Assembly (NCBI GenBank): GCA_026396945.1
Contig: JAPLVX010000011.1
Coordinates: 1 to 7,393 of the forward strand
Source: Candidatus Falkowiibacteriota bacterium
GTDB taxonomy: Bacteria; Patescibacteriota; Patescibacteriia; Patescibacteriales; UBA12465
DNA: 7,393 nt
Direction: 5' to 3'
In this document: positions 1 through 5,884 of the stretch, piece by piece
Layout of the letters: each line of letters starts with the position of its first letter
Position numbering within the stretch: the stretch's first letter is position 1
Notes under the pieces: generated by a model
Database searches by the model: none
What the model was told of the DNA's origin: nothing
Seen by the model: only the letters and a program-made list of their open reading frames with translations
Made by a program: the position numbers and the translations under genes

Positions 1-329
1 ATAAAAGCCCGGGTTTGCTCAATCGAAATATTTTTTTTATTTTCCTCTAATTTCAAAATGTGAATATCGCCGTTTAAGCCAACCGGGTCTAATTCATTTC
101 TTTCCCGCTCTCGGTCATCACTAAGATAATTAGGATCGGTGACCAAGAGATTCCGAGCGAAGGCGAGGGCAATGGTGAATTTGCCTAGATCGGCCGGGCC
201 GGAAAAAATATAAGCCTGGGCCAGTTTCCCGTGGCTTAAATTTTTTTCCAAAAAAGCGACGACCGCGGCGTTGCCTAAGGCCGGCCAATTTCCTCCTTGA
301 GCATCTTTTGAAACAGTAGTTTTAAGCAT
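1..329 (-). CDS. holB: DNA polymerase III delta-prime subunit (clamp loader), 3' end cut by window
   Basis: The first 109 residues are visible; the rest lies left of the window. Delta-prime is a non-catalytic part of the clamp loader that places the sliding clamp on DNA. The recognisable order is NWPALGN (residues 14-20), a helix ending KLAQAYIFSGP (35-45), a P-loop-like GPADLGKFT (44-52), FARNLL (57-62), then DIHIL (88-92) and ISIEQTRAF (101-109), the last matching the conserved region before strand 3 in delta-prime/DnaX proteins. The P-loop has Phe where Thr/Ser should follow Lys, which fits a subunit that does not hydrolyse ATP. The usual four-cysteine zinc module after the FARNLL helix is absent; an acidic/basic stretch with no Cys replaces it. 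The ATG at 327-329 lies two bases after the stop of the upstream surface-protein gene and has no clear Shine-Dalgarno, so translation may be coupled. DnaX (tau/gamma) is the main alternative, less likely because of the imperfect P-loop and missing zinc site. Confidence 0.82.
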   Translation of the reverse strand, partial: MLKTTVSKDAQGGNWPALGNAAVVAFLEKNLSHGKLAQAYIFSGPADLGKFTIALAFARNLLVTDPNYLSDDRERERNELDPVGLNGDIHILKLEENKKNISIEQTRAF

Positions 330-331
330 AA

Positions 332-3145
332 TTAATCTTCAATCGGAATTTGTTCCAAATCCTTATTAGTTACACCCAGGCCTAAATATTTCATAATTTG
401 CAGAGCGGTATCACCATCGGCCAAAAAATAACGTTTACTATTTTTGGGGTACAGGTACCAGGCTTGACCGGCCGCCTGAACTTGCAAAAGAATCCGGCCT
501 TTTAAAGAATTAACTAATTTGGCCTCGATCGGCCAGTGTTTATTGGCCTGCCAGGGATCAAAACCGCTGGCAACTTCGGCTCCGTCTAAAAAGCCATCGC
601 CGTCAGTATCACTATTATTTTTATTAGTCCCCAGGGCGCTCTCTATAATATCGGGCAAACCATCGCCGTCGCTATCTTCAAAATTAGAATAAAAGCGATT
701 ATCTAGTCCCACCGGAATTTTTCGTAAATTAGAATTACTAATTCCCAGACCGAGCCCGCGCATCAAATCAAAAGCCGCTTGGCCATTGGCCAAATAACGT
801 CGCTTACCGGTCCGTGGGTTTACATACCAAGCCTGTCCCTGATTTTCAATTTGCAGTAAAATATAACCTTTAAGTTTATTGGCCAAAGAACTATTGCTCA
901 CTGTGGCCGTCGCCGCCGGTTTGTCACCGGGAGTAGTATTGATGGCCGTACTTACCGAAGGCGGACTCAAATGAAATAATTGATCGGGCGCAATGCGACT
1001 GGTCGCTTTTAAATTAAGGGTTAATTTCTGTAATTTATGATTCTGGGCCCAAATAGCAACCCCATATTCAACTTTATTCTTGGTGTCAATATAAGAAATA
1101 AGATAAGGCGCTTGACTTAAAGAAAAACGATTGGTAAAACCGGGTTTCATATATAAACTGCCCTGCTCCTTGCCTTTAATATAGGAATCGCCGCCGCTAT
1201 TTACCAAGGCAAAAACTTTTAAAGTCAGGGACGATGGTAAATTTACTATTTGCGAATTGTTTAAATTCATCTGCAATAAATTAGCATCCAGCGTAAAACG
1301 GTTAGACTTGGCAGCTTTAACATTGACGTCCCAAAAAATATTATCTTTTTTAAGATCGTCACTGATTACTAAGGCATAACGACCGGCCGGATACTCAAAA
1401 CGCCAAATTCCATTATTGTCAGTTTTGCCGGGCACTAATTGCTTGCCTAAAACTCGCCCTTCGGAATTACTTAATTGTTCATAAAGACGAACTGCTTGGT
1501 TGGGCAAAAGTTGGCCCGAGGCATTCTTAAGCGTCACCACTAGTTCGCTCAAAGAATAATCAATAACGGTATTTTGCACCGGATTGACCTTGATATTATA
1601 TAATTCAAAGACTGAATTATGATCGCCGCTGACACTGATGACATAAACGCCGGATTTATCTAAATCATAGGGGTGGCTTGGAGCCACATAAACGATTGCC
1701 TCACCGTCGGCGCCGGTATTTAAAGTGGCCACTAAATCTTTCTTCTCTTTGGCCGGGTTACCGTCCGCATCTATTTGCTGAGTATAAAGAGAGAAACTAG
1801 TATTCTTTTTTAAACGGCCGGCCGAATCCCGTAAAATAATTTTTAAAGCTGGCAAGCTCTTAGTAACGGTGCGATCATAACCGCAAACGAACTTTACGGC
1901 GTTAAAAAACCAAAACTCGCCGAAATTAGCATTTTTATCATAAAGTTTTAGGGCGTAGATCTTGCGCGAGTCGGGCTTGAAAGTCACCAGCGCCCGACCG
2001 GAAGAATCAATCGTCCCCTTGGCAATCGCATTACTGCTCGCCACTGGTTGATTATTTAAATTAGTCAATTGGTCATATAATTCAAATTTTATTCCCGACA
2101 AAGACTGATTATAATAATCGCCGACCATAAGAGTTAGGGTTGAGTTGCTTTCGCAAGCGCCGGCGTTAGGTGTCCAATTAGTGCTAGAAGATAAATTGTA
2201 TTCGTTCAATTTTTGGTCTTGGATTTCAATATCCCAAAAGTATTGATATTTACCGTCTTTGCCAATGATTCCCAAGACATAAAGCCCGGCCGGATATTCA
2301 AAGGTGCCGGTCCCGCTATCGTCGGTTGAAAAATCCCCGACTTTAGCACCCTTCTGCCGGGCATTATTACTGTCGGTTATCTGTTTAAAAACTTCAACTT
2401 TTGTTTTACCTGGGAAAAAGGAACCGTCGGGACTGGTAAAATTAGCCTGTAAGGCGCTTAAAAAATATTCCAGGCTAGTTAAATTGCCGGCCGTAACCGC
2501 TAAATCGTACTCGATAAAAGTTCCCTTGGGACGAACGATCTCCAAAACATAAAAATTTGCCCCCTGGCCATCAATACTGTTAACACTCCCCTGCGGCACA
2601 TAAACCTTGGCTTCACCGATAACTGAAGTATTTAAGGTCGTTACCAAATCTTTTTTTTCTTTAACCGGCTTATTGTCGGCGTCATATTTTTGCGTATAAA
2701 TATTTATCTTGGTATTTTGTTGTAAATTACCGTCCGCGTCGCGTAAAATCAGGTTAAGGCCGCTTAAAGTTTCATCAAAACTATTGTCGCCACAGCTGGC
2801 GCTTAAATCATAAAAATAAAAAGGCGCGCTTTGATTATTAGTTGTTTTTACTCGAGCGGCCACGGTGCCGCCACCCTCAGGATCGCGATAATGGAAAACG
2901 GCCGAACCTAAAGTAGCGTTCACATTAGCGCCCCCGAGTCTTACCCCCGGCTTATGATAGCCATTGGCGTCTATAACTTGCCGATAAACATCAACCGTAG
3001 CCCCGGGAATAAAATTTCCGTCCGGATCACGAACAACAAAGCTAACGTCAACGTCACAGCTATCCGCTCTCACGACCGGCGCCAGCCAAAATAATAATAT
3101 TAGACTAAAAACAAAAAACAAAAAGACTTGTAATTTTTTAGGCAT
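332..3145 (-). CDS. Large exported modular surface protein with six beta-sandwich repeats, calcium loops and paired C-terminal modules
   Basis: 937 residues. A signal peptide covers about 1-27 (Lys at 3-4, hydrophobic core 7-22, likely cleavage after VVRA). Six repeats of about 90-104 residues follow at about 30-130, 131-231, 232-330, 331-434, 435-534 and 535-623. Each has a D/N-x-x-G-x-x turn and a K/E-V-x-[VIL]-Y/F strand typical of transthyretin-like or carboxypeptidase-regulatory/SpaA-type folds. The order is A-B-C-A'-B'-C'. The only cysteines are C30, C118, C331 and C421, one pair in each A repeat, so disulfides are likely. A seventh, weaker beta region (about 624-715) and a Ser/Thr/Pro-rich linker (about 728-753) precede a 61-residue module (754-814), two DxDGDG loops (824-858) and a second 61-residue module (877-937). 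No transmembrane anchor or LPXTG motif is visible at the C-terminus. Function is not known; a surface adhesin, stalk or S-layer-associated role is inferred. The ATG at 3143-3145 gives the intact signal peptide. There is a separate upstream promoter, and holB follows after two bases. Confidence 0.92.
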   Translation of the reverse strand: MPKKLQVFLFFVFSLILLFWLAPVVRADSCDVDVSFVVRDPDGNFIPGATVDVYRQVIDANGYHKPGVRLGGANVNATLGSAVFHYRDPEGGGTVAARVKTTNNQSAPFYFYDLSASCGDNSFDETLSGLNLILRDADGNLQQNTKINIYTQKYDADNKPVKEKKDLVTTLNTSVIGEAKVYVPQGSVNSIDGQGANFYVLEIVRPKGTFIEYDLAVTAGNLTSLEYFLSALQANFTSPDGSFFPGKTKVEVFKQITDSNNARQKGAKVGDFSTDDSGTGTFEYPAGLYVLGIIGKDGKYQYFWDIEIQDQKLNEYNLSSSTNWTPNAGACESNSTLTLMVGDYYNQSLSGIKFELYDQLTNLNNQPVASSNAIAKGTIDSSGRALVTFKPDSRKIYALKLYDKNANFGEFWFFNAVKFVCGYDRTVTKSLPALKIILRDSAGRLKKNTSFSLYTQQIDADGNPAKEKKDLVATLNTGADGEAIVYVAPSHPYDLDKSGVYVISVSGDHNSVFELYNIKVNPVQNTVIDYSLSELVVTLKNASGQLLPNQAVRLYEQLSNSEGRVLGKQLVPGKTDNNGIWRFEYPAGRYALVISDDLKKDNIFWDVNVKAAKSNRFTLDANLLQMNLNNSQIVNLPSSLTLKVFALVNSGGDSYIKGKEQGSLYMKPGFTNRFSLSQAPYLISYIDTKNKVEYGVAIWAQNHKLQKLTLNLKATSRIAPDQLFHLSPPSVSTAINTTPGDKPAATATVSNSSLANKLKGYILLQIENQGQAWYVNPRTGKRRYLANGQAAFDLMRGLGLGISNSNLRKIPVGLDNRFYSNFEDSDGDGLPDIIESALGTNKNNSDTDGDGFLDGAEVASGFDPWQANKHWPIEAKLVNSLKGRILLQVQAAGQAWYLYPKNSKRYFLADGDTALQIMKYLGLGVTNKDLEQIPIED
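335..517 (-). repeat. 61-residue terminal module, copy 2, at the extreme C-terminus
   Basis: Residues 877-937. Signatures are LKGRILLQV, GQAWYLYP, SKRYFLADG, LGLGVTN and EQIPIED. The protein ends exactly at the module boundary, so it is probably a free C-terminal binding or anchoring unit. Confidence 0.85.
572..679 (-). other. Two calcium-loop motifs (thrombospondin type 3/dockerin-like) between the terminal modules
   Basis: Residues 823-858 contain EDSDGDGLPDIIE (Asp at 824, 826, 828 and 832) and NSDTDGDGFLDGAE (Asp at 846, 848, 850 and 854, Glu at 857). DxDGDGxxD loops of this type bind Ca2+ in thrombospondin type 3 repeats and EF-hand-like proteins. They separate the two 61-residue modules and probably form a calcium-stiffened linker. 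Calcium binding is inferred from family knowledge. Confidence 0.85.
704..886 (-). repeat. 61-residue terminal module, copy 1 (LKGxILLQ...GQAWY...KRRYLA...LGLG)
   Basis: Residues 754-814 of the surface protein. The module runs LKGYILLQ, GQAWYVNP, GKRRYLANG, then LGLGISN and KIP. It aligns with residues 877-937 without a gap, 30 of 61 identical by eye. Modules of this kind are, from memory, frequent at the C-termini of exported Patescibacteria proteins; their ligand is unknown to me. Confidence 0.85.
1277..2155 (-). repeat. Domain block A'-B'-C' (second copy) of the 937-residue surface protein
   Basis: This segment codes for residues 331-623. A' (331-434) carries C331 and C421, spaced 90 residues apart against 88 in A. 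B' (435-534) aligns with B without gaps over its first 53 residues with 32 identities, counted by eye. C' (535-623) has FEYPAG at 583-588 and FWD at 604-606, the same spacing as in C. A duplication of a three-domain unit explains this better than independent single-domain expansion. Confidence 0.85.
2156..3058 (-). repeat. Domain block A-B-C (first copy) of the 937-residue surface protein
   Basis: This segment codes for residues 30-330, three consecutive beta-sandwich domains. Domain A (30-130) contains C30 and C118. Domain B (131-231) opens with ILRDADG and contains KEKKDLV and LNT. Domain C (232-330) has FEYPAG at 282-287 and FWD at 303-305. The same three signatures recur in the same order in the next block. 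The copies are diverged at the DNA level, so the duplication is old. Confidence 0.85.
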
Positions 3146-3164
3146 AGAAAAATTTATTAGGCTG

Positions 3165-3182
3165 GGATTAAAAAATTAATCC
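3165..3182 (-). other. Hairpin in the 5' leader of the surface-protein mRNA
   Basis: A 7-bp perfect inverted repeat, GGATTAA/TTAATCC, with a 4-base loop lies between the predicted transcription start and the ATG. It is not directly followed by a U-tract, so it is not an obvious terminator. It could stabilise the mRNA or affect translation; no known regulatory RNA family is recognised. Confidence 0.5.
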
Positions 3183-3199
3183 GGCTTGGCCTTAATTCA

Positions 3200-3208
3200 A
3201 TTATAACA
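3200..3208 (-). promoter_or_regulatory. Extended -10 promoter for the surface-protein/holB unit
   Basis: On the minus strand the bases read TGTTATAAT: a perfect TATAAT (3200-3205) with the upstream TGn of an extended -10 element. No good -35 is seen at 17-18 bases upstream (TAGTTT or GTAGTT), which is tolerable with an extended -10. The predicted start near 3193 gives a leader of roughly 48 bases. The site lies just downstream of the preceding gene's terminator, as expected for a fresh transcription start. Confidence 0.65.
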
Positions 3209-3230
3209 AATAAACCAACAAAAAACTACT

Positions 3231-3262
3231 AAAAAAATAAGGGCCGCCAGACCCTTATTTTT
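3231..3262 (-). terminator. Intrinsic terminator after the 465-residue exported-protein gene
   Basis: On the minus strand, AAAAATAAGGG pairs with CCCTTATTTTT (11-bp perfect stem at 3233-3243 and 3252-3262, 8-base loop TCTGGCGG), and the transcript ends in seven U (3231-3237). It starts 16 bases past the TAA at 3279-3281. The A-rich upstream side suggests it could also act weakly in the other direction. Confidence 0.88.
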
Positions 3263-3278
3263 CTTTATTTAGCTAATT

Positions 3279-4676
3279 TTAATTTATTACTTTTACTTCA
3301 TCCAGATTATTAACCGTCGGCGTTAAAGAGACATTTAAATTCTTACCGACGATCCAGGCGCTCTCGACCTCAAGATTAAGGGTGCTACCGCTGGCAAAAT
3401 CATCAGATTTTTGCCCAAAAACGGTTAAAGTGACCGGGCTGTCTTGACCAATACGGCAATAATTGACTTTGAAAACTATTTTATTGCCACTGGTCATGAG
3501 CGGCGCGCGCGAAATAATATTATCGCCTATTTGTAAGCGGAAGGTTTTCAAATCGCGAAAATTGGCCGATCCATCATTAACCAAGGTTAATTCTTTTAAG
3601 TAAATATCTTCATTGCCGGAAGTTTCCGCTAAAGTAAATTTACCTAAAATCAAATTTTGCCCGCTCGGATTGGTCTCCAAAGCTAATTCCTGAAGAAGCG
3701 GTTGACCTAATAAATTCGGAACCGATAGTATTTTGAAATAATTAGAAGTTAGGGGGAAAACGCCGGCGACTGAAGCATTGCTGACGATATTCGACGGCTC
3801 TTTGATTTCTGTCCTAATTGTCTGATTAGCGCAAGCGAAAGTACAGGTTTTTAAATTAACCCAAATTCGAATCGTTCTGGTTCCGCCAGCGGGAATTAAA
3901 TAAGGCTCATTCGGAAAATTAACCTCCAATTGACGATTGGTAAAATGCGAATAACGGTCAACCATTTTATAATCCTCAAGTGTTAGATAAACTTTATCAA
4001 TTAAGTCGCTATTATAAATGCCGGTGACATCAACTTTGAGAGTGCGAATTGCCACCTCATTCTGGCCGGCCTGTAAATTAAGCACGCCGATCAAATTGCT
4101 ATTGGTACCGGCTAAAATATTATTATTAGTGGCATTGTTCGTCTCGGTAAAAGAAATATTCAGGGTTGAAGAAGCGAGTGACGGGCTGGTCGCAACCGTT
4201 GTATTGTTGGGATTAATTGAATTAGAACTTAAAACTAAACCTAAATCCGCGTCAGACGCTAGCGTATATTGATCTAAATCGGTTTGACTAATTATTAAAA
4301 TAGGTTCTTTGACCAAACCAAGATTAATTAAATCCGAGCCGGAGGCGATTAACGCTTTCTGCGTCCCTTTAATATAATAAATATCGGAACTGGCCTCAGT
4401 TTTAACTAAAAGGACATCAGACCATTTGGCTAATTCTTCATCGCTAATAAGTTTAACTTCGGACCACTTGTTGCCGTAACCTAAATAGGCAGCCTCATTT
4501 ATATAGGCCTTTTTTAATTGCGTCGCGTGATTTAAGTAATAAACACTCGGGCTATCAGGAGTTTTGACTTGACGAATCAAGGGGCTTAAGGCTTGCGCCG
4601 GTAGCGCCAAAAATAGGCCAAGCAACAGGAAGCCGGGGGTTACTAAATAAATTAGGGTTTTATTAGTGAATTTCAT
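3279..4676 (-). CDS. Exported protein with two VYYL/KK-type modules and two beta-sandwich domains, function unknown
   Basis: 465 residues from the ATG at 4674-4676. The signal peptide is about 1-29 (KFTNK start, hydrophobic core, cleavage after PAQA). Two related modules follow: 45-92 (VYYL...LKKAYI...LGYG...VKLISDEEL) and 99-143 (IYYI...QKALI...LGL...ISQTDL). An Asn/Ser/Thr-rich linker occupies about 148-170. Two beta-rich regions then appear at about 171-321 and 328-453; both have a Leu/Ile-rich strand preceding 'edv'-like and 'L-x-L-x-x-x-G' patterns. Mature-protein cysteines are C278, C282 and C407. No anchor is visible. An in-frame ATG at 4710-4712 would add 12 hydrophobic residues and spoil the signal peptide, and it overlaps a TATAAT-like element (4711-4716), so the shorter start is preferred. 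From memory, such modules recur in Patescibacteria surface proteins; a cell-surface structural role is inferred. The gene has its own promoter and terminator, so it appears monocistronic. Confidence 0.88.
   Translation of the reverse strand: MKFTNKTLIYLVTPGFLLLGLFLALPAQALSPLIRQVKTPDSPSVYYLNHATQLKKAYINEAAYLGYGNKWSEVKLISDEELAKWSDVLLVKTEASSDIYYIKGTQKALIASGSDLINLGLVKEPILIISQTDLDQYTLASDADLGLVLSSNSINPNNTTVATSPSLASSTLNISFTETNNATNNNILAGTNSNLIGVLNLQAGQNEVAIRTLKVDVTGIYNSDLIDKVYLTLEDYKMVDRYSHFTNRQLEVNFPNEPYLIPAGGTRTIRIWVNLKTCTFACANQTIRTEIKEPSNIVSNASVAGVFPLTSNYFKILSVPNLLGQPLLQELALETNPSGQNLILGKFTLAETSGNEDIYLKELTLVNDGSANFRDLKTFRLQIGDNIISRAPLMTSGNKIVFKVNYCRIGQDSPVTLTVFGQKSDDFASGSTLNLEVESAWIVGKNLNVSLTPTVNNLDEVKVIN
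4248..4544 (-). repeat. Tandem VYYL...KK...LGYG modules in the exported protein
   Basis: Two imperfect copies, coded by 4401-4544 and 4248-4382. The shared pattern is [VI]YY[LI], then [KQ]KA, an Ile-x-x-x-x-x-[YI]-x-LG[YL] segment, and a 'hIS-x-x-[DE]-L' helix start. The second copy is two residues shorter near its Lys pair. Confidence 0.65.
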
Positions 4677-4744
4677 ACAAAATGATTTAGCTAATATTAA
4701 AATAAATATCATTATAACTAATATCTATGATTTATTACCCTTCT

Positions 4745-4773
4745 AATATAGCATATTTATTAAATATTGTCAA
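4745..4773 (-). promoter_or_regulatory. Sigma-70-type promoter for the 465-residue exported protein
   Basis: On the minus strand: a perfect -35 TTGACA (4768-4773), a 17-base spacer ending in TGC (extended -10), and a -10 TATATT (4745-4750). The predicted start near 4738 gives a leader of about 60 bases to the ATG at 4676. This is the best promoter in the window. A second TATAAT at 4711-4716 has no matching -35. Confidence 0.8.
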
Positions 4774-4779
4774 TAATAA

Positions 4780-4808
4780 TTGATTTTTAGCCAATAAGCT
4801 GATATATT
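4780..4808 (+). promoter_or_regulatory. Sigma-70-type promoter for the methyltransferase/glycosyltransferase operon
   Basis: Plus strand: -35 TTGATT (4780-4785), 17-base spacer, extended -10 TGATATATT (4800-4808, -10 hexamer 4803-4808). The predicted start near 4815 leaves a leader of only about 12 bases before the ATG at 4827 and no Shine-Dalgarno. Its -35 lies six bases from the -35 of the divergent promoter, so the two may be co-regulated or compete. Confidence 0.7.
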
Positions 4809-4826
4809 TTTAGCATAACAAAAATT

Positions 4827-5861
4827 ATGCCAAACCTCATTAATAAAATTTTTAAAGCTATAATTAGAAAAATTTTTCCCTTCCAATTTAGACAAAGAAT
4901 ATTTTGGAAATTGCAGACGCTTAAATTTGCCCTTGCCACCCCCTTGGCCGCCCGGCGCTCACCCTACGCCTGTCGGTTGGCCGAGGAATTTAATGATTGG
5001 TTCCGCCAATTCGACGCCGTGGAAAAATTAGAAACTATTAATAATTTAACCCGTGGTTTAGAAGCGGACAGTGTCGCTCGAGCCAAGGAATTTATTAGCC
5101 GACAAGATTACACCCTAAAACATAACTGGCTTGAACAAACAAAATTATTCAGCGCGGAAGAATTGACTGAACAAGCAGAATGTTCGCGGATAATCGATAA
5201 ACTTAGAACCAAGTTTTCCAAATATAATTTACAAATATCACCCGAGGTCGCCTACGGACAAAGCGGTTTAAAATGGTTACCGGCGGCGATTAAATCTAGA
5301 CTTAATCAGGGGGTCTTCGTTGATGTGGGCGCTTATGACGGGGATAGCGCTTTAATTTTTTACGAAGTTTTTAAGCCGAGAATAATTTATGCCTTTGAAC
5401 CGGAAAACAATAATTTCCTTAAACTTAAAAAAAACGCCCTGATTTTGGGGGATAATATTATAAAACCGATTAAGCTCGGCCTATCGGAAGCAGCCAAGAA
5501 TCTTAATATCTCTAATAATAATAACGGCTCCCGTCTAAATAATGAATCGGCGGGAGAAGAAATAAGTTTGGTCGCCTTGGATGAATTCTTTAGTCAAGCT
5601 CCTCAGAGAGCGGAGCCAATCGATTTAATAAAAATGGATATCGAGGGCGAAGAAATGGCTGCTCTCTGCGGCGCCGAGAAAATAATCAAACAGTATCAGC
5701 CCGTCTTAGCGATCTCCATCTATCATCGGATTGAAGATTTTTTTCTTATTAAACCTTACTTAGAGAAAGTTTGTCCAAACTATAAATTTATTATAAAAAA
5801 AGCCAATCCTTTTGAATTGAGCCGAGAAACTATGCTCCTGGCCTACCCCGAAGAAATTTAG
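4827..5861 (+). CDS. FkbM family SAM-dependent methyltransferase
   Basis: 344 residues. The C-terminal half is a Rossmann-type FkbM methyltransferase domain: motif I FVDVGAYDGDSA (164-175) for S-adenosylmethionine binding, AFEPE (189-193) with the acidic residue that usually contacts the SAM ribose, DLIKMDIEGEE (266-276), the strand PVLAISIYHR (292-301), and a terminal ETMLLAYP (334-341). FkbM enzymes O-methylate sugars or other hydroxyl groups in glycans and natural products; the acceptor cannot be read from sequence. The N-terminal 150 residues are basic, then helical, with WLPAAIK (150-156) just ahead of the domain; this extension resembles longer glycan-cluster FkbM proteins. A glycosyltransferase follows after 23 bases in the same direction, supporting methylation of a surface polysaccharide. 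No signal peptide or membrane segment is evident, so it is probably cytoplasmic. Confidence 0.9.
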   Translation: MPNLINKIFKAIIRKIFPFQFRQRIFWKLQTLKFALATPLAARRSPYACRLAEEFNDWFRQFDAVEKLETINNLTRGLEADSVARAKEFISRQDYTLKHNWLEQTKLFSAEELTEQAECSRIIDKLRTKFSKYNLQISPEVAYGQSGLKWLPAAIKSRLNQGVFVDVGAYDGDSALIFYEVFKPRIIYAFEPENNNFLKLKKNALILGDNIIKPIKLGLSEAAKNLNISNNNNGSRLNNESAGEEISLVALDEFFSQAPQRAEPIDLIKMDIEGEEMAALCGAEKIIKQYQPVLAISIYHRIEDFFLIKPYLEKVCPNYKFIIKKANPFELSRETMLLAYPEEI

Positions 5862-5884
5862 CCCTAAAATGATACGAATAAAAT

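Noticed and set aside
286..298. A perfect Shine-Dalgarno-like AAGGAGGA followed by TTG on the minus strand within the start of holB
   Set aside because: The TTG is out of frame with holB, and its frame runs into a stop after about 55 codons of implausible sequence. The conserved NWPALGN block lies right at this point in the real frame, so it is coding sequence.
2304..2552. Plus-strand open frame opposite the surface protein, and similar open frames at 4018-4272, 6462-6677 and 6985-7218 (+) and 5830-6048 (-)
   Set aside because: All lie over well-supported genes, have no domain signature or start signal, and have amino-acid compositions typical of shadow frames.
3056..3058. C30 of the surface protein as a lipoprotein attachment cysteine
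   Set aside because: The preceding residues are A-D-S, not a normal lipobox, and C30 has a partner-like cysteine (C118) mirrored by C331/C421 in the duplicated block.
4677..4712. Upstream in-frame ATG adding 12 residues (MIFILILAKSFC) to the exported protein
   Set aside because: It places a second hydrophobic stretch ahead of a good signal peptide and overlaps a TATAAT-like element. It cannot be excluded, because the main promoter at 4745-4773 lies upstream of both starts.
4711..4716. TATAAT on the minus strand as the main promoter of the exported-protein gene
   Set aside because: The bases at -35 distance (GGTAAT) do not match, while the TTGACA-17-TATATT promoter 34 bases upstream is far better. 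It may be a minor start.
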